Of a stretch of DNA of 64,000 nt, positions 23,366 to 35,599 are shown piece after piece. Below the pieces are notes generated by a model. The model was not told the origin of the DNA and ran no database searches. It saw only the letters and a program-made list of their open reading frames with translations. Every line of letters starts with the position of its first letter. Positions within the stretch are counted from its first letter, which is position 1. Made by a program: the position numbers and the translations under genes. The DNA is from Desmodesmus armatus (Eukaryota > Chlorophyta > Chlorophyceae > Sphaeropleales > Scenedesmaceae): contig VIIQ02000004.1 in NCBI GenBank assembly GCA_007449985.2, positions 124,001 through 188,000 on the forward strand. Reading direction: 5' to 3'.

Positions 23366-26300
23366 ATGGCCACACGCTCCAACATCAGGCCTCGGCCTGT
23401 GGACGTGAACAAGCAGCTGGTAATCTACAAGGATGCATCAGAGCTGGAGCTGGATACCGCAGACCTGCAGGCCGCTGAGTTCGCAGCGCAGGTGGGGGGT
23501 AGGGCTGCAGCACGGATGGGTGTTTGATTGTTGTGACTTGCACTGTTGAAGCAATCGAAGGATGTGCTTTTCCCAGTGGATGACAAAGCAGCGCTTGGGC
23601 GAAATGCTCAACTGCTGTTGCAACTGCTATTCAGCATGGCAGTCCACCCCTGCCAGGCAGCTAGCACAGCTGCAGGGCTTGCTTTTCAGTCAGTCGCTCA
23701 GATTCCACACAGCTGCACTCACAGCACTCTGCAGCGCCCACACAAGAGCATGCCATGCAGAGCAGAGTTTAAGGGGGACAGTCCCCTGTGCCTCTGTTTA
23801 TCGTGGGTTTTTCCACCTCACTGGTTGTCATCTCCATGCGCTGAGCCTCAAGCAATCAAACTGCTTACCGTGTGGTCCGCAGGCCCATGGGCATGGAGGG
23901 CATGGTCATGGCCACGGCAGCGCAGCCAAGAAACCCAAGGTCTTGACCATTCCTATCCCTGACATAAGGGAGGTCGAGACACATTACAGAGACTACCTGC
24001 CCCTGTTCAATGCGCCCATCACCTACCTCCATGGCAAAGGTGCGCACGACCCCTGGCAGCTGCTGCATATGGTCTTGCTTGCTGCACGTAGTTGTTCAGA
24101 TACAAGGATGGGTATGCCGCCAGGCTGGTACACCAGCCATACTGCTGGGCTGTCAATGTCTTGCATGGCCCCAGAACGGTGCAACCGCAGGACAGCAGAG
24201 CAGGCGCACATGGACAGGATGCACAGAAGGGCCAGTATGTAGTGGTGTGGGGACCGCCACTGCCTGCACTTTTCCTGCGGGTGTGGTTGCTAAGCGTGAG
24301 CCCAACTTCTGTACAGCATGGTCGACAGGTAGCGTTACACATCATGTGGCACCTGCCTGCACTCCTTTCTGCAGGTGTTGGTTGTACGCGTGAGCCACTC
24401 TGTGCACAGCATGGTCAAAACGTAACGTTATAACGTTGTTTGGCACCTGCCTGCGCTCCTTTCTGCAGGTGTTGGTGGTACGCGTGAGCCTGATCCTGTA
24501 GAGTATGACCTGGACAATGAGGATGAGGACTGGCTGAAGCAGTACAACCTGGGGCGCAACAAGCTGACCGACGTCCAGTTTGAAAAGATGCTGTGGAAGC
24601 TGGAGCTGGCGTGTGCAGAGGCGACGGACTCGGCACTCACTGCAGCAGGTGGGGGTGGGTGAGGTATTAGGTGTTGGGGGCGAGCGGGTGGGCGGTGGGG
24701 GTGGGGTGGGGTGGCGGTGATGGTGGCGATGGAGGTGGTTGTGGGTGGTGGTGGTGTGATACTGAACGGTGCAGGTGGCACTGTAACAGGGGAGTTGGAG
24801 TGAAGATGATTGCATTGTGCTGTTGCATCAGGGTGTAATTGTCAGCATGTTCGGAGGTTGCTGCTACTCCTGCTGTATGTGTATATGAGGACTGCTGGGT
24901 GAGGGAAGTGCTGGTGGAAGGGTGCGGGGTTGAGGCCTCCCTGCCGGTTTTGTGGAGGGGGCCTCCCAGTGGACTGGGGTGAAGCCTGCAAGATCCTGCA
25001 TGCGCGCAGCACCTGCCTGCCGAACTGTTCTGCTCCTGCCTCGCTGTGTTGCCCCGCAACATGTTCTGCACCGAACAAGATGAGTGCTTTGTGCCACTGC
25101 TCTGTGCCCGTACCCATGTGATTACTCTGTGCCCCTTGCTCCTGCTGCATCACGGCTGTTGCTCAACATGTGTGCCCAGGTGCTGACTGCTCCCTGCCCA
25201 CTGCCCCTGCTGTGTCATGGCTGTGTGCCCAGGTGCTGGCCCCAGTGAGCGCACTGCTGCGAGTGCTGTGGCTGCCATTGACCACCTGCCCAAGCAAGAC
25301 GCCATCCGCATGCTGGCACTGGACTGCGGAGGACGGTAAGCTTGCGCATTTTATCTTGGTCCTATCGTGGGGTGAGGGGGCGGCAATGAGATAACGTGCC
25401 ACATACGTCGGCAATCAGGGAGCCCTGGTGCCATGAGGGCCGCAAGCCTTGCCATATGGGCGCTAACCCCTTCAAGTGTGTCTGGGAGGTGCCTGGCCTC
25501 TGCTGTTCAGCTATCGGTAACTTGGTATGGCTCAAGCTGTGCGTTTTTGGATAGGGCACCTTGCGCACCTTACCCAGCCCTGCGCTCCTGGCAGTACAGT
25601 GCTGGTCCTGTAGGCAGTAGCAGGGGTGGGCTGCATGCCCTTCCTTGACATTGTGTGGGTGCGGCATACTCAACGTCATCGGCAACAAGCTGTCATGTGT
25701 GCGACTGCTTTTGTTCAACTTGCTGGTACGGCCCTGCACGCGTGGTGTCTGCTGTGCCCTGCAGTGAGAAGCTGCTGCAGGATGTGTATGGCTACTGGGC
25801 GGCAAAGCGCAAGCGCTGGGGCAAGCCAATTCTGCGGCGGCTGCAGGCGCCCACTATTGCCAGCGACACCAACCCCTACAACACGTTCAGGTACTGTACT
25901 GTGTGCTATATGGTGTGTGAAGTCGCGTCGTGCGACAGGAGACACACCATGCAGGCATTGCATGGGCACGGGGTGTTGGGTGGGAGCCAACATGACGTGC
26001 TGTTTGTCCAGTATGGGGACGTGGATCGGTTCTTGCAGCAGCGCTGTGGTGTACACACGCCGTTGTGTTCAGTATCGTGCATACGCCAATTACGCATGTG
26101 GCACTGTGCCTATTACACCTGCCAGCCAGTTGCACACAGTCTGTCTTTCCATCACCCTACGCCCTTGCTCTTCCCATACCCACAAACGCAGGGCCCGTGT
26201 CACATCGGTGACTTGGGTGTTCCCTTGTGTCTTCTGTCACACCAGGATGGTGGTGGTGGTGGGGGGGGGGGGGTCGTTCCTTGCGCACTGTTGACCAAAC

Positions 26301-29300
26301 TAGCGCCCACTGCTGTCATGTTCATGCTCCGCAGGACGCGTGAGAAGATCAACCGGCCGCAGACGCGTCGTCGGCGTGACAACAGTGAGGAGCTGCTGGA
26401 CAAGATGCGGCTGCTGAAGGACAACCTTGCCGCAGCACGCAGCATCATGGACGAGGTGGTGCGCAGGGAGCGCCGCAAGAGAGACCTGGCGGTAAGACAC
26501 GGTGCTGAAAATTTTCGAATTTGCTTTCAAATTTTTGATTTTTACGATGGAGCATGAAGCAAGGCATTGGCCAACCCCATTGGCGCTGATCCCTTGAACT
26601 GCTGGGTAGAGTATGTCAACCAAGCAGCTCCAGGGATCAGCGCTGATGGGTTTGGCCAATGCTTTGCTGACATCTCCACCGCTGTGGCTCGTGTGCGTCA
26701 AACTGTTTGGGTACGTGATGGTGACAGACAGCCGCCCCTGGCCTGCCTTGTGCTCTCGCTTCCAACCCCGCTCCCCACGAAAGAACAACCCACTTTGTGC
26801 AGGTGTGGCCCCATGTGCCAATGTGAAGCCGTGATGTGCCAATGCCTTGCTGAACGCTCCACCGTTGTGGCTCGTGTGCGTCAGACCACGCATTTGGATA
26901 TGCGATAGTAACAGACAAGCGCCCCTGGACTGCCTGGCGCTGCAAGCCCCGCCCCACCCACCATCAAGAAGCAACCAGCATTGTACAGATGTGGCCCCAT
27001 GTGCCAATGTGAAGTCGTGCTGTGATGTGCTGTGTTGTGATGTGCTGCTGCAGTGCACTGAGATAGAGCTGATGCGCATCCAGTGGCGGCACCACCACGA
27101 GGGTGCACGGCTCAGCTTTGACCAGATCAGCCAGGAGGGACTGCAGCTGCTGAGGGAGCGCATCAGGCTCAACGGTCAACAGGACTCCATGTGAGCCCCG
27201 GAGAGGGGGGCAGGGGGGGTTGGCTGATTGTCGGGTGTGTTGACGCAAGGGCTGCGTAGGGCCGTGGCATCGTGTGGGCTGTGTTGGCGAAGGCGGCTTC
27301 AGCAGCCCAGTGAAAGCTAGGCAGTCAACCCCAAAGCTAGGCAGTCAACCCCAACACGCGGAAGAAGCTCACCAGGTTCCACGATCAGCTGGACTCCGTG
27401 TGGGTTGTAGGGATTTGCTGCTGCTGCTATTGGTGCTGGGGGTGACGTGTGGGTAAGAGTAGAGGGGCTCACACAGCATCCGCCACGTCAGCAACAAACG
27501 TGACTTTAGACTGGTGCCGTAATTCATGCGTTGATGCAGGGATGAAGTTGCCCTGGCCAGCTCCGGGGTCACCGCAGTACCCGGCAGGCCAAACGCGGGC
27601 AGCTTCCTGCCGCTGGGCTGTAGGACTGGTGTGATAGAGGTATCACACTAGTGCTACAGCCCAGCGGCAGGAAGCTGCCCGCGTTTGGCCTGACGGTTAC
27701 TGCGGTGACCCCTGAGCTGGCCAGGGCGTACTTGACAAGCCGGTAAGGGCAGCAGCCTTAGAAAGCTTGTTGCTTGCCTTGCTTGCAGCAGCACCAGCGA
27801 TCCAGGGGGCATATCCTCGTGTGCAGGTGTCTTGTTGGCTGCCAGATGTTGCTTCCTGTAGTCGTCTATCTGCTTGGCTTGCGACCGTGTTCTGCGATTT
27901 TGAAGGCCAAAGGCCAGGGAGCCTCCAAGCAGGCTCACAAGTAGTGGAGGCTTGGAAGCGCTTGACGGTCATCGGTCACAGGACTCCATGTGAACACCAA
28001 AGTGCCAGCGGGCAGGCGGATCGGGGTGTCTGTGGCAGTGTGGGTGTGCCTGCCTTTGCTGTCACATACAAGGGTGTCCCTTTCCGTTTGGTGGACACAG
28101 CTGACGTGCTTTGCTGGGATGTCACTTTGTTGTGCTGCAGCCGTGGTGGGCTGCGCATCTTGGCCAACAAGGCTCAGCTGCAGGCCAGCATGCCTCCCAG
28201 CAAGCGGCCCCGGCGTGAAAGTTCTAAAGAAACCCTTGAAAACAAAGTATAAAGCATTGTCAACTAAACAGTTGTAGACGGTTGAATAAACCCTTCTGGG
28301 ATGTCACTTCGTTGTGCTGCAGCCGTGGTGGGCTGCGCATCCTGGCCAACAAGGCTCAGCTGCAGGCCAGCATGCCACCCAGCAAGCGGCCCCGGCGTGA
28401 GGGTGTGCTGCGCTACCTGAGGCAGCACGTGCCAGGCAACCCACCGCCACCTGCAACGGAGCCGGAGTTCCTGTGGTCGATGCCAACCAACCTGCTGCAG
28501 GTGGGCTGATGTGTGGGAGTTGTGCTGTGTGCTGTGCTATGCTATGCTGTGCTATGCTCTGTGCTGGCGTGCTTTGCAGTCTGTTTGCGCAGAGACATTG
28601 ATAGTCTGCATGGTAGCAGATGTAACTGATTGCCCTCTGCTGCAGCCGCTGAGTATGTTTGGTATGTGTGTTGGTGTGCAGCATCGCCAGTCATAACACA
28701 CGGGCCACGCGCGCAAAATATGTTTGCTTCGGCGTGCACTGCTGTTTTGTGATATGTATGTTGAGCTTGCTGTGCTTTCGCTTGTGCTGTGCAGATACCT
28801 TTGAAGTCCAAGGGAAAGGCACGGGATGATGCAGATGACAAGCGGCGCGGCCGCGTTGTGCAAGCCCCCTCGGCTGATGCAGGAGCAGCAACAGCAGCAG
28901 GAGCGCCTGCCTCTTCAGCAGCAGCAGGTGCAGGTGCTGGAGGGGTGGCCGTGAAAGCGGAACCAGGCACAACTGCAGGTACCGACGGCAGCAGCGCAGC
29001 AGCAGCAGCGGCAGACGGCAGCAAGGCAGCCGCACGCACGTCCGACACGGGTGCAGCTGCTGCCGCCGACGGTGCAGCAGCAGCAGCTAACGGTGCCGAC
29101 GGCAGTAAGGTCACAAGCCCAGCAGCAGGTGCTGCTGCAGGTGCTTCCTCTGCTGCTACTGGTGCAGCTGACAGCAGCAGCAGGCCGACGGCGGCAGGGC
29201 AGCAGCAGACCGGGGCGGCAGCGCCAAGCAGCAGCGGCTTGCCGCCCCCGGGCCCTGGGAGCTCTAGTAAGATGAGTGCTGTGATGCTGGCGCTGCATGA

Positions 29301-30560
29301 GCGGCAGCACCTGTACAAGCTGCCAGACACGATTGCGAACGGCATCCAAAACTGGCGCTGCTTTATTGGTCGGGGAGGGCGCGCGCGGCTGGAGTGCATT
29401 GATCACGTCACGCATGAGACGTTTGGGGCGGTGAAGGCGGAGGCACAGTCAGTGGCTGCACACTACCAGGTGGGCCAACACAACGATGCAGTATGGCTAC
29501 AGTGGTGTACAGCACAGTAGACAGTTCAGTGCAGTGCAGGAGAGGGTAGTACAGCAGCACACTGCATGTAATGGAGAAGAGGGTTGAGGGCATGGCAGTA
29601 TACAGAGGCTGGCCGTGCTGCTTGGGGCTGTGTAGTGCTGTGCGCTGTTGCATGATGACCTCAGCGCGCATGTTGAACGTTGCGCAATGCGCCGGCTGTG
29701 CCTTGGTGCGTGTGTGGCAGTTGCAACGCAGCCCGGCCCTTCATCATACTTTGCTGTAGGCCTGACAGTGTTCTTTCATGCCTTGCTGTTTGTTTGTGCC
29801 TGCGCAGGCTGAGCCCTGGCCCCCGATGCCCACTGCCCCCAACCTGCGAGAGATAGTGGAGAAGTACCGCCCACCCATGCCTCGCCAAGGCATGTCTCGC
29901 ACCGGCTCCCTGGCGTCACAGCCGTCAGCAGGCAGTGCCATGGTGGCAGCAAGCGGCAGCACGGGGGCCGCCTCTGTACAGCAACGGTGAGTCTGCTCAA
30001 GGGTTTGTTGCTGATTGGGGTGTTTCAGTTGTAACAGTGTAAACAGTCGCTTGCTCCACAGCGGTGGGGACGATGAGCAGTTTGTGGTGCCGGCCAGCAC
30101 TGTTGGCGGCAACATGCGTTTTCTGCAGGCAGAGAGCAGCAGTAGAGCTGCATCTTGTAGCATCTTGCCTCATATTCAAGCTGTTTGCTGTGTATATCCT
30201 GTCGCCCTGCATTTCAGGCATCGCTACATGCAGCAGCAGTACCCCAACCCTCAGATGGCTGCAGCGGCGGCAGCAGCGGCTGCAGGTGGCGGCATCGCGG
30301 CTGCACCCTCCATACAGCAGCCACAGCAGCAGCACGTTGCACCCCAGGCGCAGCAGGCTCACCGTGCAGGCGTGCAGGTGATGCAGCAGCAAGGGGCGGT
30401 GGACCCGCAAGCAGCAGCACAGCAGGCAGCAATGGCGGCAGCGATGCAGCAGCAGGCGACGGCTGGAGGGGTGGGTGGCATGGGTATGCAGGTGCAGGCG
30501 GCAGCTGCTGGTGGTCAGCCCGTTATAAAGCAGGAGCCCGGCGGGGCTGGTGCTACGTGA
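23366..30560 (+). CDS. Enhancer of polycomb homologue (Epl1/EPC, NuA4 histone acetyltransferase subunit)
   Basis: Eleven exons with consistent phases: 23366-23491, 23883-24039, 24469-24648, 25233-25335, 25765-25890, 26335-26491, 27054-27190, 28323-28500, 28795-29469, 29808-29986, 30062-30560; 838 residues. The EPcA domain spans residues ~1-330: 'RPRPVDVNKQLVIYKDASEL', 'IPIPDIREVETHYRDYLPLF', 'EPDPVEYDLDNEDEDWL', 'VYGYWAAKRKRWGKP', 'NPYNTFRRTREKINRPQ', 'RRERRKRDLA'. These match the order in human EPC1, whose N-terminal region anchors the Tip60/Esa1 catalytic module on chromatin. A His/Gly stretch opens exon 2; exon 9 is Ala-rich, and the C-terminus is Gln/Ala-rich and ends with 'IKQEPGG'. Introns hold two fold-backs and several duplicated acceptors. 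30128-30217 could be an in-frame intron but has no clear GT donor, so it is kept as exon. Confidence 0.88.
24262..24500 (+). repeat. ~94-bp tandem units carrying the exon 3 acceptor (three copies)
   Basis: CTGCAGGTGTTGGTTGTACG (copy starting ~24355) and CTGCAGGTGTTGGTGGTACG (copy used as acceptor, exon from 24469) lie about 94 bp apart, with a more diverged copy near 24262-24355. Only the last leads into the EPcA frame. Confidence 0.65.
25127..25240 (+). repeat. ~53-bp duplication of the exon 4 acceptor
   Basis: GTGTGCCCAGGTGCTG occurs at both 25180 and 25233 boundaries. The upstream acceptor would shift the frame, so the downstream one is taken as functional. Confidence 0.6.
26558..26668 (+). 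repeat. Imperfect fold-back (inverted repeat) in EPC intron 6
   Basis: The left arm starts AGCAAGGCATTGGCCAACCC and the right arm, read in reverse complement, AGCAAAGCATTGGCCAAACC; both continue through CGCTGATCCCT. Arms are about 45-50 bp with several mismatches, around a short centre near 26613. It may be a small MITE or hairpin RNA source. Confidence 0.75.
26657..27028 (+). repeat. Two ~185-bp tandem units in EPC intron 6
   Basis: Both units start CCAATGC(T/C)TTGCTGA, contain GTGGCTCGTGTGCGTCA, and end in GTGGCCCCATGTGCCAATGT; the middle parts are diverged. Confidence 0.7.
27313..27352 (+). repeat. Exact 20-bp tandem duplication
   Basis: AAAGCTAGGCAGTCAACCCC twice in succession in EPC intron 7. 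Confidence 0.9.
27550..27727 (+). repeat. Long near-perfect hairpin element (87-bp arms, 4-nt loop) in EPC intron 7
   Basis: Arms 27550-27636 and 27641-27727 are equal in length and complementary at about 82 of 87 positions; the loop is GAGG. The outer end is GCCCTGGCCAGCTC and the inner end is GTGTGATA. The five mismatches are scattered substitutions without indels, so if transcribed it would fold into one long dsRNA stem. This could be a MITE-like fold-back or a small-RNA precursor. Confidence 0.9.
28112..28252 (+). other. Duplicated copy of EPC exon 8 start (exon 8A, ends in stop)
   Basis: 28112-28220 repeats 28295-28403 (acceptor TGTGCTGCAG plus the exon encoding 'RGGLRILANKAQLQASMPPS') with about four substitutions. 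Copy A continues for a dozen codons and ends at TAA 28250-28252. Copy B continues into the rest of the gene. Both acceptors fit the phase of exon 7. Use of copy A would give a protein lacking the Ala- and Gln-rich C-terminal half. Confidence 0.7.
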
Positions 30561-31135
30561 TACATTGCCGGGCGGCAGCGTTGGGTGATGGTTGGGTGTG
30601 TGCAGCTCTGATTGGAGAGTGTGAGCAGCAGGCAGAGGCGGTGGTTCCTTATCTGCAAAGTGGCTGCCGTTGTTTTGTCTCATTTGGGCGTTGTGTTGGC
30701 CGATTGTCGTGGCGCAACTTAGCGGTTCAGGTGACAACAAGGCCTAACCAGCCGAACAAACATAAACCCTAGTTGACCTGCTTGAGTAGTGCATCGGTGC
30801 AGCAACCTATCCCGGACATGGGAAGAACCCAAGGTCAGCCCCAGGCAGCAAGCAACTCTGCCACCCATCAGATTATATGCACATCAGAACCAGTACACAA
30901 CAGAGCACTGGGACGTACAAGTGGGGAGCTTGCTGTCATGGCCCGCAGCGGATGTCACATAGAGGAGCACCTGCAGGTGCTACACCTACGAGGTGCGCGT
31001 GGCCCGCACGGACATGTCCACTAGCAGGCAAGTTGTGACACGCCCCTACACCGCAAGCCATGCCCACCACCCTTGACACGAACAGCCTCGCTGCCGTCCA
31101 GTCCACCACTAGGGAAAGCTTCCAGATGGTCACCG
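30561..31135. other. Intergenic, convergent 3' ends
   Basis: Between EPC (+) and the Pmp-like gene (-). No gene is supported. Confidence 0.45.
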
Positions 31136-34100
31136 CTACGAAATCAAGTTTGCAAGCACCAGCACAACACCCATCGTGTTGCTGTACCCATGGGCTGGCT
31201 GAACGCTGTTGTAGGGCAGGAATGTCAGAGCAATGTAGGCCGTTGCCAGCAGTACACATGTGCCCTGCACTGCCGCGCTGTTGACAGCGTTGCACTTGAA
31301 AGGGCGAACCCAGAGGAGCAACATCAGCACCAACCCAAGAACAGCCAGGGTAACTAGAACCTGATAGTACGAACCCATGACAAAGCCAAATGCCGACACC
31401 ATCACCAGTGACATGGTCTGAAGTGCCAGCACAGACTCCCACCAACACACTTCCTCGCGCCAGTACCTATAGATGAACCCATAGTGGCGGTCAAACATGG
31501 CTTCAGAGAACCTGCCCTGCTTGCGGCTATGCCATACGAAAACAAACACACCAGCCGGCAGCAGCCCACACAGCAGCAGCACCAACGGAATCCCCAAACA
31601 CAGGGAACAGCCTCTGTGGTAGCCAGTATAGCACTGCTGATTCATATCTTCAGCCCAGTAGCTGTCAACTGCATCTGCCTGGTAGGGTGCAGAAACCTCA
31701 TGGTCCAACTGGACACAGGAGAACAGTGAGAAGGTTGTGCTGACCCATGCAGGAAGAAACAAGAACACAGTGCACACCACCGCAGATCCAAATTGGTGAC
31801 CAGCTGTGGTAGTACCGTGAGGTTGGCAATGGTACCACAATGTCTTCGCAACTACTACTAGAAACAAAACAGCCACTGGGGAGAACAGGCAGATCAGCGC
31901 CTTCTGTACTGCCACAGGCATAGCACTCGTTTGCGGAAGAATGCACTCATACCCAATGCTGAAACCCAGAGTGCTTGACCAAATGTAACCCACAGCTTGC
32001 AGCGGATATGACACGGTGGCAGGCCAGGGAATTCCAACCAAGCTGGACATTATGAACAGCCACTGACTGTGCAGCACCAGCACCTTCAGCAGCTCAGCTG
32101 GCAATGGCTGCTGAGGGCCCCTTCTAGTGATGTTGTAGGTGGTTGAGAAGTGCACGAGCAGCAAGACCAACCCTACCATGACGAGGATGCCTCCAACATG
32201 CAGCAGAATGATTGCTGTTGCAGACATGCATCGCCTGCACACAAACGCCCTCGCTCTGCCGTAGCCAGGTTTGCAGTTGCCGCACAAGTTGCCTGCGTAA
32301 CCCTCTGAGCATTGAGCAGCCTTGTAGTCCGCACTACCAGTCGATGCTGTTGTTGTTCTGTTGCTTGAGGCGCTGCCACCAGGGCAGGCATCTGGAGTCA
32401 TGCACCTGTTCAGACGGTCAGCAGACGTTGGCGCCGGCGTGGCAGTATGTCAGAGGAAATTGCCATGCGGATGCGTGGCAATGTTGTTTTCGTGCGGCCA
32501 TACACATGGGCAACACATGATATACACATATAACTGCAGCGCTGTAGCAGACCACCAGCCATATCACACTCTGCATCACTCTCCAGACTGCTACATCGCA
32601 AAAACTGTCAATGTATCTCACTGACAACTATCCTACGAGGTGCTACAAAGCCCACAGTGTACCCATGCAGTGTCAAAAATACCCAAACTCTGACATTATA
32701 TGAGTCTGATAGTGTGAGCGTACACAATGGGACTGTTGGATATCGACAAGGGTACATATTGCTCACATCGAGACGACGTAGCCTGCTGCAGGCCGCCTGC
32801 AGCTGCCACTGATACGATAAGCGGCCACTGCACTTTTGCTCACCTGTGCATCTGGATTGAACGTGCAGCAGAGGTCCAGAACCCAGCAGCAGGCAGCACA
32901 GCGGCCCCTCCAGGGCACTGAGCATTCGGCACACACATGGTGCACTCACTGTCAGATGGGCTGAACGTGAAATAGCCTTTGATGCACCAGCTGCAGCTGC
33001 TTTCGGTTGTGATGAATCCCAGTGGGCAGGGGATGATCTGTAGCTGCAACTCCGCAGGTGGGGCTTTGTGTCCTAGCACACCAAACCGCAAGCTGTATGA
33101 GCCTGTAGTGCAGCACAAGCCATTTGTGAAAATATGTCTCAGACCTCTGTTCAAGGCCTTGGTGATGAATATGTGAAAATTCACCACAACCACGATGCAG
33201 CTAGCAACACAGCACATGGCTGTCACACTTTGACGGTCACACTGCTTTTGATGCAGCACGCTGCAGAATGTCAACAACTGCTTGCAAAGGTAGCACACCG
33301 AACAGTGACACAATGGCAGAAAGAATCATATGTAAGACAACATGCAGTCCTTTGATTGTCCTCACCTGCCGGCTGTTGCAGCTTGAGTGGGACCTGTCTC
33401 AGCGCCTGGCCTGGACTTCCCTCCGCCACATGAGTCAATACTGTTTTATTGTGGCTGTCCAACAACACAACTTGGACCGCATCATCAGAGGCAAGACCTT
33501 GAGCACCGGTGACATTCAACACAACACTCAAAACCCCTCCACCTCTGTCAACACTGGCAACAAATCGGTCAACGTCCCCATCTGTGCTGACTACTGCTAT
33601 GTGCTGGGCAGCGGTGAACAAGTTTTCCCCGCGAGGGGCTCTGTTGTTAATGGCAACAACAAAGCTTGCAACATCGCGGGCACTAAATTTAGTCCCAGCC
33701 ATCAACAGCAACCCGCCCCCATACGCTGAAGCCTCATTATGGTCAAAGTGCACCATACCACGCAAAACCATCGATGCATTGGTATTCAAAGCCAGTCCAC
33801 CCCCAGCCCCTGCTGTGTTATTAGCAAAGGTGACAGTCTGCAAATCGACAAGTGCTGCATCAGTTGCATGCAGACCTCCTCCTAGCCCCCCAGGCGCACC
33901 AGCTGCATTGCCAACTAGAGCTGTGTTCAGCAGTGAGAGCCTAGAAGTTGCAGAAACTTGGATGCCACCAGCATCACAGGACGGCTCCGAACAACTGCAG
34001 CCCTGGATCACAGAGTCCCTGATCACCACACTTGAGCCACCATCGACATCGATGCAACCTATGTACCGGCCTGTAGCATTGGCAACTCTTGATGCGACGA

Positions 34101-35365
34101 TTGTGACATTCACTCCTGTGGTGAAAGACAGTGCACCGCCGTAGTGCGCGGAGCCGCCCAGTATTTCACTGTGGTGGATACGTACGAGCGCATGACTGTT
34201 GCCACACAGATGGCCACCTGACCCTTCATGTGCTGTGGCAAGGTTGTCTACAAACAGGGATGGGCGGCCTCCTGCAGCAGGCACACAACAAGCCCCGCAG
34301 TCTTTCGTTACTGTTAATGTTACTGTTAATGTCACATGGTTCAGGCTGAGCCTGAACACCCCGTAGGGAGCCAACGAGGCTCATGGGGGCATCAGCATCA
34401 TACGTTACCCACAACGCTCATGAGCCCTTGGCTCGCTGGCTACTGCCAAGGTTGGTACCTTGTTTCATATTCCTATATACAGGTTGATACTGTATATAGT
34501 GTAAAACTGTGCTTTACTGTACCTGTGCTATGTTGGGTTGATCGTTATGTCAACAAACTGTGCCATAGTATAGGGCATATCAAAATCATTTGTTGGCAGT
34601 CATTGTTATGCTTGGCACATGTAACAGTATGCCATGCTGCAGAGCAGTACCTTGACTTGGGTAGTTGATGTCCAGAGCGCCCCCCTCGATGTACACAGCA
34701 CCACAATCAGTGGCTTTGTTGCCGGCAAAAGTGCTTGACCAGATGCGGGCTGTGCCATGTCGCACGGCCAGTGCGCCTCCATACCTCTCTGAAGTGGATG
34801 CAGCACTGCCCATATCATTGCGCAGGAATGTGCAGTTGCGGATGTGCACAGATGCCTTGTTTCCGTGAACGTACACTGGCCGCATTGAGCAGTCTGCAAA
34901 GGTACTGTTGACGAGTGTGATGCTGCTGTTGCCTGTGATGCACAGCGCGCTGCCACCATCGTGGGCTGCTGCTTTGATGCTGGTGATCTTTGAGCTGAAA
35001 AATGCAGCAACATCGCCCCCGCATACTACCAGGAGGCAGTTGTCCTCCTTGATTGGCCGTCGACAGGCCCAATCCTGGGACCACACAACTCCCTCAACGC
35101 TGCCGCTGCCCAGTGCCTGCATCAGCTGCGGGTCTGCTGCAGCTGCAATGCTGCCACCTTTGCACCACAGCGATGCTGACTGGAGCCCAGGGCGACTGCC
35201 ATGCCCCAGCAGCCGCAGGTTGCAGATGACTGCAACGCTGCTAGCCCTTGCTGTTGCTGCTTGTGAAGCTGCCCTTGGTGGTCGTGCTGCTACTGTTGCC
35301 GGCACGACTTGCCATGTCAACGCTAGGGTCACGACAATACCCAGTGAAAGGTGACTGTAGGCCAT
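31136..35365 (-). CDS. Pmp-like beta-helix, Cys-rich, polytopic membrane protein
   Basis: Four minus-strand exons with matching phases: 35365-34651, 34271-33366, 33102-32844, 32405-31136; 1049 residues. A signal peptide (MAYSHLSLGIVVTLALTWQV) opens the protein; another Met lies 11 codons upstream. Residues ~60-540 form right-handed beta-helix repeats like bacterial polymorphic membrane proteins: 'ITLVNSTFADC', 'VHIRNCTFLRN', 'SAHYGGALSF', 'LQTVTFANNTAGAGGGLAL', with many N-glycosylation sites. Then come Cys-rich modules ('CSWCIKGYFTFSPSDSECTM', 'CSEGYAGNLCGNCKPGYG'). The C-terminal ~350 residues have about seven to nine hydrophobic helices, resembling the channel/sensor-like domain found in related algal proteins. 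Likely a plasma-membrane surface receptor or transporter; ligand unknown. Confidence 0.85.
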
Positions 35366-35599
35366 GACGACAGTGCATGATGCATTGTGATTTTCCAAAG
35401 GGCCTGCACAAACTCAGACTTGGCTTGCTTCAAAGGAAGACAAAGGCTACAAAGTGCAGTTTGATAAGGATATACGGGTGAAGCTTGCTCCCACAGTGTT
35501 CCGGTAGATGCGGGCTCTACTTTCGGTGATCACAGATCAAGGTCTCCGAGATGGACTCATATTGCTCGTATCATATTGATGTCTGAGCGGTGAGCAGCA
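35366..35599. promoter_or_regulatory. Short divergent promoter between Pmp-like (-) and Pin4-like (+)
   Basis: About 230 bp separates the two start codons, so the genes probably share a bidirectional promoter. No canonical TATA box is seen. Confidence 0.4.

Noticed and set aside
28542..29399. Minus-strand ORF of 285 codons rich in Ala/Leu/Pro
   Set aside because: It is the antisense of the Ala-rich EPC exon 9; GCN repeats are open on both strands.
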